From contig JACBWW010000003.1 in assembly GCA_020086605.1 (NCBI GenBank), forward strand, positions 4,563,260-4,627,259: 64,000 nt of DNA, in the 5' to 3' direction. Positions 61,700 to 64,000 of this stretch are shown piece after piece; position 1 is the first letter of the stretch; every line of letters starts with the position of its first letter. The notes under the pieces were generated by a model. It made no database searches. It was not told the origin of the DNA and saw nothing but the letters and a program-made list of their open reading frames with translations. The translations under genes and the position numbers were made by a program. This stretch comes from Lanius collurio. Its lineage: Eukaryota; Chordata; Aves; Passeriformes; Laniidae.

Positions 61700-62165
61700 A
61701 ATTAGTAGTCTGGCATAAATTAATTTTTTTAGTTGCTGCTTGAGGAGCGCTAATAGAATTTCAGGGTGAAACTACTGAATCAGCAAAGTAATGACAAATG
61801 CGTGAATAGTATTAATGTACTGAAAGTATTGTCTTGGAATGAATACATATAGGTAGAAAATATATGCACATACAAGTAGAAAATTATAGCAGATGAATAT
61901 AAATGTTCCAATTGATTATAGTAATTGCAATATTTTTAAATGTTTTTTAAATGTTAATATTATTTTAGTAAGATACATTTTGATAAACAAGTCAATTGCA
62001 AATGCATTCTGTAACTGTAGCACCATTATTAAAATCAGTAGAGGTTGCAAGTATTTTTATTGATAGAATAAATGAAATTACTTGAAAGTATGCCATCTGT
62101 TGAGTAAAAATCACAATGTAATTAAAATTGTATTACTAATTAGTAGCAATGCACCAAGTATTTCC
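61700..62165. promoter_or_regulatory. Candidate conserved non-coding element
   Basis: AT-rich but highly structured in core sites: GAGCGCTAATAG, CCAATTGATTATAGTAATTG, GTCAATTGCAAATGC, TTTTTATTGATAG, and ATGTAATTAAAATTG then TACTAATTAGTAGC near the right end. No repeat family is evident. Inference only; AT richness alone could yield such cores. Confidence 0.25.
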
Positions 62166-62879
62166 TTTCAGAAAAACTTCAGTATTTCAAAGCTACACTA
62201 CTGCAGGAGTGGCACACCTGGATTCCATCTGGGGATCAACTACATCCCTTTATAGTAGATATTTCACCTGACCTTCTAATCTAAAGCTTGTGCTTGCTAC
62301 TTTACAGTCAGCTTTATTTCAAGCCAACTTGTCAAACACATGGGTCACGTTTTCCAAATGCCAGCAAAAATCTGAAGTACGATCACCCAGAATGCCTTAT
62401 CTTCAGGAAAGCAATAGGTGGGGTCATTCTCTTCTGTTAAGAAAACAGAAATAAGTGTTCAACATGACAAGCCTCAGATCTCTGAGACTCAGCTAGCCAT
62501 GCAACGCCTCACTTACCAGAACCCACAATTCTCCGTCAGCTTGGATTCCTCTCTCCTTCTGAACTAAAAACTTATCTGTTAGCCTGAAGTGCCACACAGG
62601 GCCTGGGCTTCCACACAAAACTACTCTAAAAAAAGGAGCTGTTCCCTAGGCCTGCTATGCTCCTATGTACAACACTCCTACAGCACAATACCTCAGTCAA
62701 GTCTCAGTGAAAAAGTCAGAGGTGGCTGATGATAGACTGGTGAGAAAAAAAAAAATGGCAACTCCAGTACCAATTATTGGTTTAACTATATGCAAGTTCC
62801 AATGCTGTTGAAATCAGTGGCCAAAGATCCAGAAGAAGATTTTAGTTTTAAGATGGTGTCAGCTTTTAATCCTTATAAT
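62166..62879. other. Non-coding, no gene recognised
   Basis: C-richer unique sequence (62400-62700) without a frame, repeat match or RNA gene that I can identify. Confidence 0.45.
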
Positions 62880-63190
62880 AAACGGGAGAAGTTCTCCACT
62901 GTGTTTAATTCAAGTGTTGCAAATTTAATGTGTTATCTGTGGATAAGACTGTGATTTTCAGAGCTAATCTAGGTAGGTGATGGAGATGATGCTGCTTTTG
63001 CATTTGCATTCTATCTGTCCATCATTAATCTTTACATGAACTGGCACATATTTGAGGAATTGTGCTGCCTGTGGTAACTGCTATCAAATCATTCAATGCA
63101 TGTAATATATGCAACTGAATCATTTTAATATTCCATCATAGAGTGTATAATTTGATGGGTTAAGTCAGTTTAATGGATTCTTAAAATTGT
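62880..63190. promoter_or_regulatory. Candidate conserved non-coding element
   Basis: Balanced, homopolymer-poor sequence with TGTTTAATTCAAGTG (Nkx-like), GTTATCTGTGGATAAG (GATA-type sites), TTTTGCATTTGCATTC (octamer-like), CCATCATTAATC and AATCATTCAATGCATG. No repeat or frame explains it. Inference only, but one of the better candidates in the window. Confidence 0.35.
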
Positions 63191-63469
63191 GGAATTTTCC
63201 AAATTATACTCACTTGGGATGTCTCAAAAATTAAACCTAGAGTTTGCTGATAAAACAAACAGATTATAAGGTGTTGTGTTAATCAATCATATTAAGATTC
63301 CTCCAGCTCACTAGAGCCCAGAGCAGTTTTTGATACCTTGGCATATTTCTATAAAAAGGCCTTTTCATTATTAACTAAGAACAGTGAATAACTGAAAAAA
63401 AGTGCTCAGAATTGTGAGATCCCAGTTTGTCAGGCAACAGTATCTGGAGACAAAACTGTGAGCTGACCA
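63191..63469. other. Non-coding, no gene recognised
   Basis: Unique sequence, nothing identified. Confidence 0.5.
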
Positions 63470-63550
63470 AATCACAGAATAAGCTGAGCTGGAAGGGATC
63501 ATCAAGTTCAACTCCCGGCCTTGCACAGGACCATCCCCAAGAAAGGCCAA
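63470..63550 (-). mobile_element. CR1 LINE 3' end, antisense
   Basis: ATCACAGAATAAGCTGAGCT, GGAAGGGATCATCAAGTTCA and ACTCCCGGCCTTGCACAGGA, then CCATCCCCAAGAA, match the antisense of a CR1 3' terminus of the subfamily with 'TCCAACTCCTGGCCCTGCACAGGACA'. Only the last 80 bases are present. Confidence 0.9.
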
Positions 63551-64000
63551 ATGAGGAATTTCTCCTTTGGATATGAAATAGGGTAGCATTTGATATATTA
63601 AATAGTTGTCATATTTTTCCTCAATCTGAGGCTTTCTCAATCATGCCCTCTCAAAAAAAGTGTTGAAGTTTTTCATGTTGAAGTTATTCCTTCTAGATCC
63701 TGGACTCTAGTTCTTCCCCTTATTTTCATAAAAACTTACTGAAGTGTTTCCTCTGGTTCTTTTTGTTTAAAAAAGACATGTGAGACACTTATTTCATGAA
63801 AGTTACAAGCAGGTAAGAAGTTAACAATTAATAGTATGTTTTTCATACTAGTAGTGCCAATTATATGCTGTTTAAGCTTATCATCTAATTGCATGGTAGT
63901 GCTGGCTTCAGAGATGGCATGACATTAAGTCAGACTTGTGCTGCATTTCCCAGCAGTGGAATATTCAATTATTTGTTCTGACTCGTGTAATTCCCTGTAT
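63551..64000. other. Non-coding, no gene recognised
   Basis: AT-rich unique sequence to the window edge; nothing identified. Confidence 0.5.

Overview
The window looks like vertebrate nuclear DNA, most likely from a bird and probably a songbird. It is AT-rich, has no operon-like layout, and its longest ATG-to-stop frame is 155 codons. Recognisable content is almost entirely retroelement debris typical of avian genomes: many short CR1 LINE pieces carrying the characteristic 3' tail (ATTCTATG-type repeats), ERVL-type solo LTRs with 5-bp target-site duplications, and probable ERVK-type LTR pieces. The organism assignment rests on recognising these repeat families by eye, not on a database search. 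I see no protein-coding exon, rRNA, tRNA, CRISPR array or bacterial/phage feature. The window reads as an intergenic desert or the inside of a very large intron.

Layout. 1-10 kb: unique AT-rich sequence with a CR1 tail (2590-2875, minus), a broken Ty3/gypsy-type reverse transcriptase (6290-6722, minus) and possible conserved non-coding blocks. 10-21 kb: a probable ERVK-like LTR (10472-10769, minus), an old L3-like CR1 (14200-14840, minus), a poly-A run and otherwise unique DNA. 20.7-21.6 kb: a complete ERVL-type solo LTR (20776-21339, flanked by GTCAG) followed by a sense CR1 piece. 21.6-37 kb: mostly unique, with simple repeats, one CR1 3' end (32615-32745, plus) and a weak promoter-like patch near 30.3 kb. 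37.8-40.2 kb: a retroelement cluster of two CR1 tails, an LTR with TATA box and poly-A signal, another CR1 and an ancient LINE/SINE tail. 40-53 kb: mostly unique, with homeodomain-site-rich blocks that could be conserved enhancers and a perfect 21-bp hairpin (49598-49645). 53-54.3 kb: the clearest element, a 1.3-kb GC-rich ERVL-type solo LTR with perfect ATATG duplications. 54-64 kb: further candidate conserved blocks, simple repeats and CR1 pieces.

There is no gene system to describe. The two observations most worth following are the isolated gypsy-type reverse transcriptase core, which is unusual in a bird, and the perfect palindromic hairpin. The candidate regulatory blocks are inference from base texture only and need alignment to other birds and reptiles.
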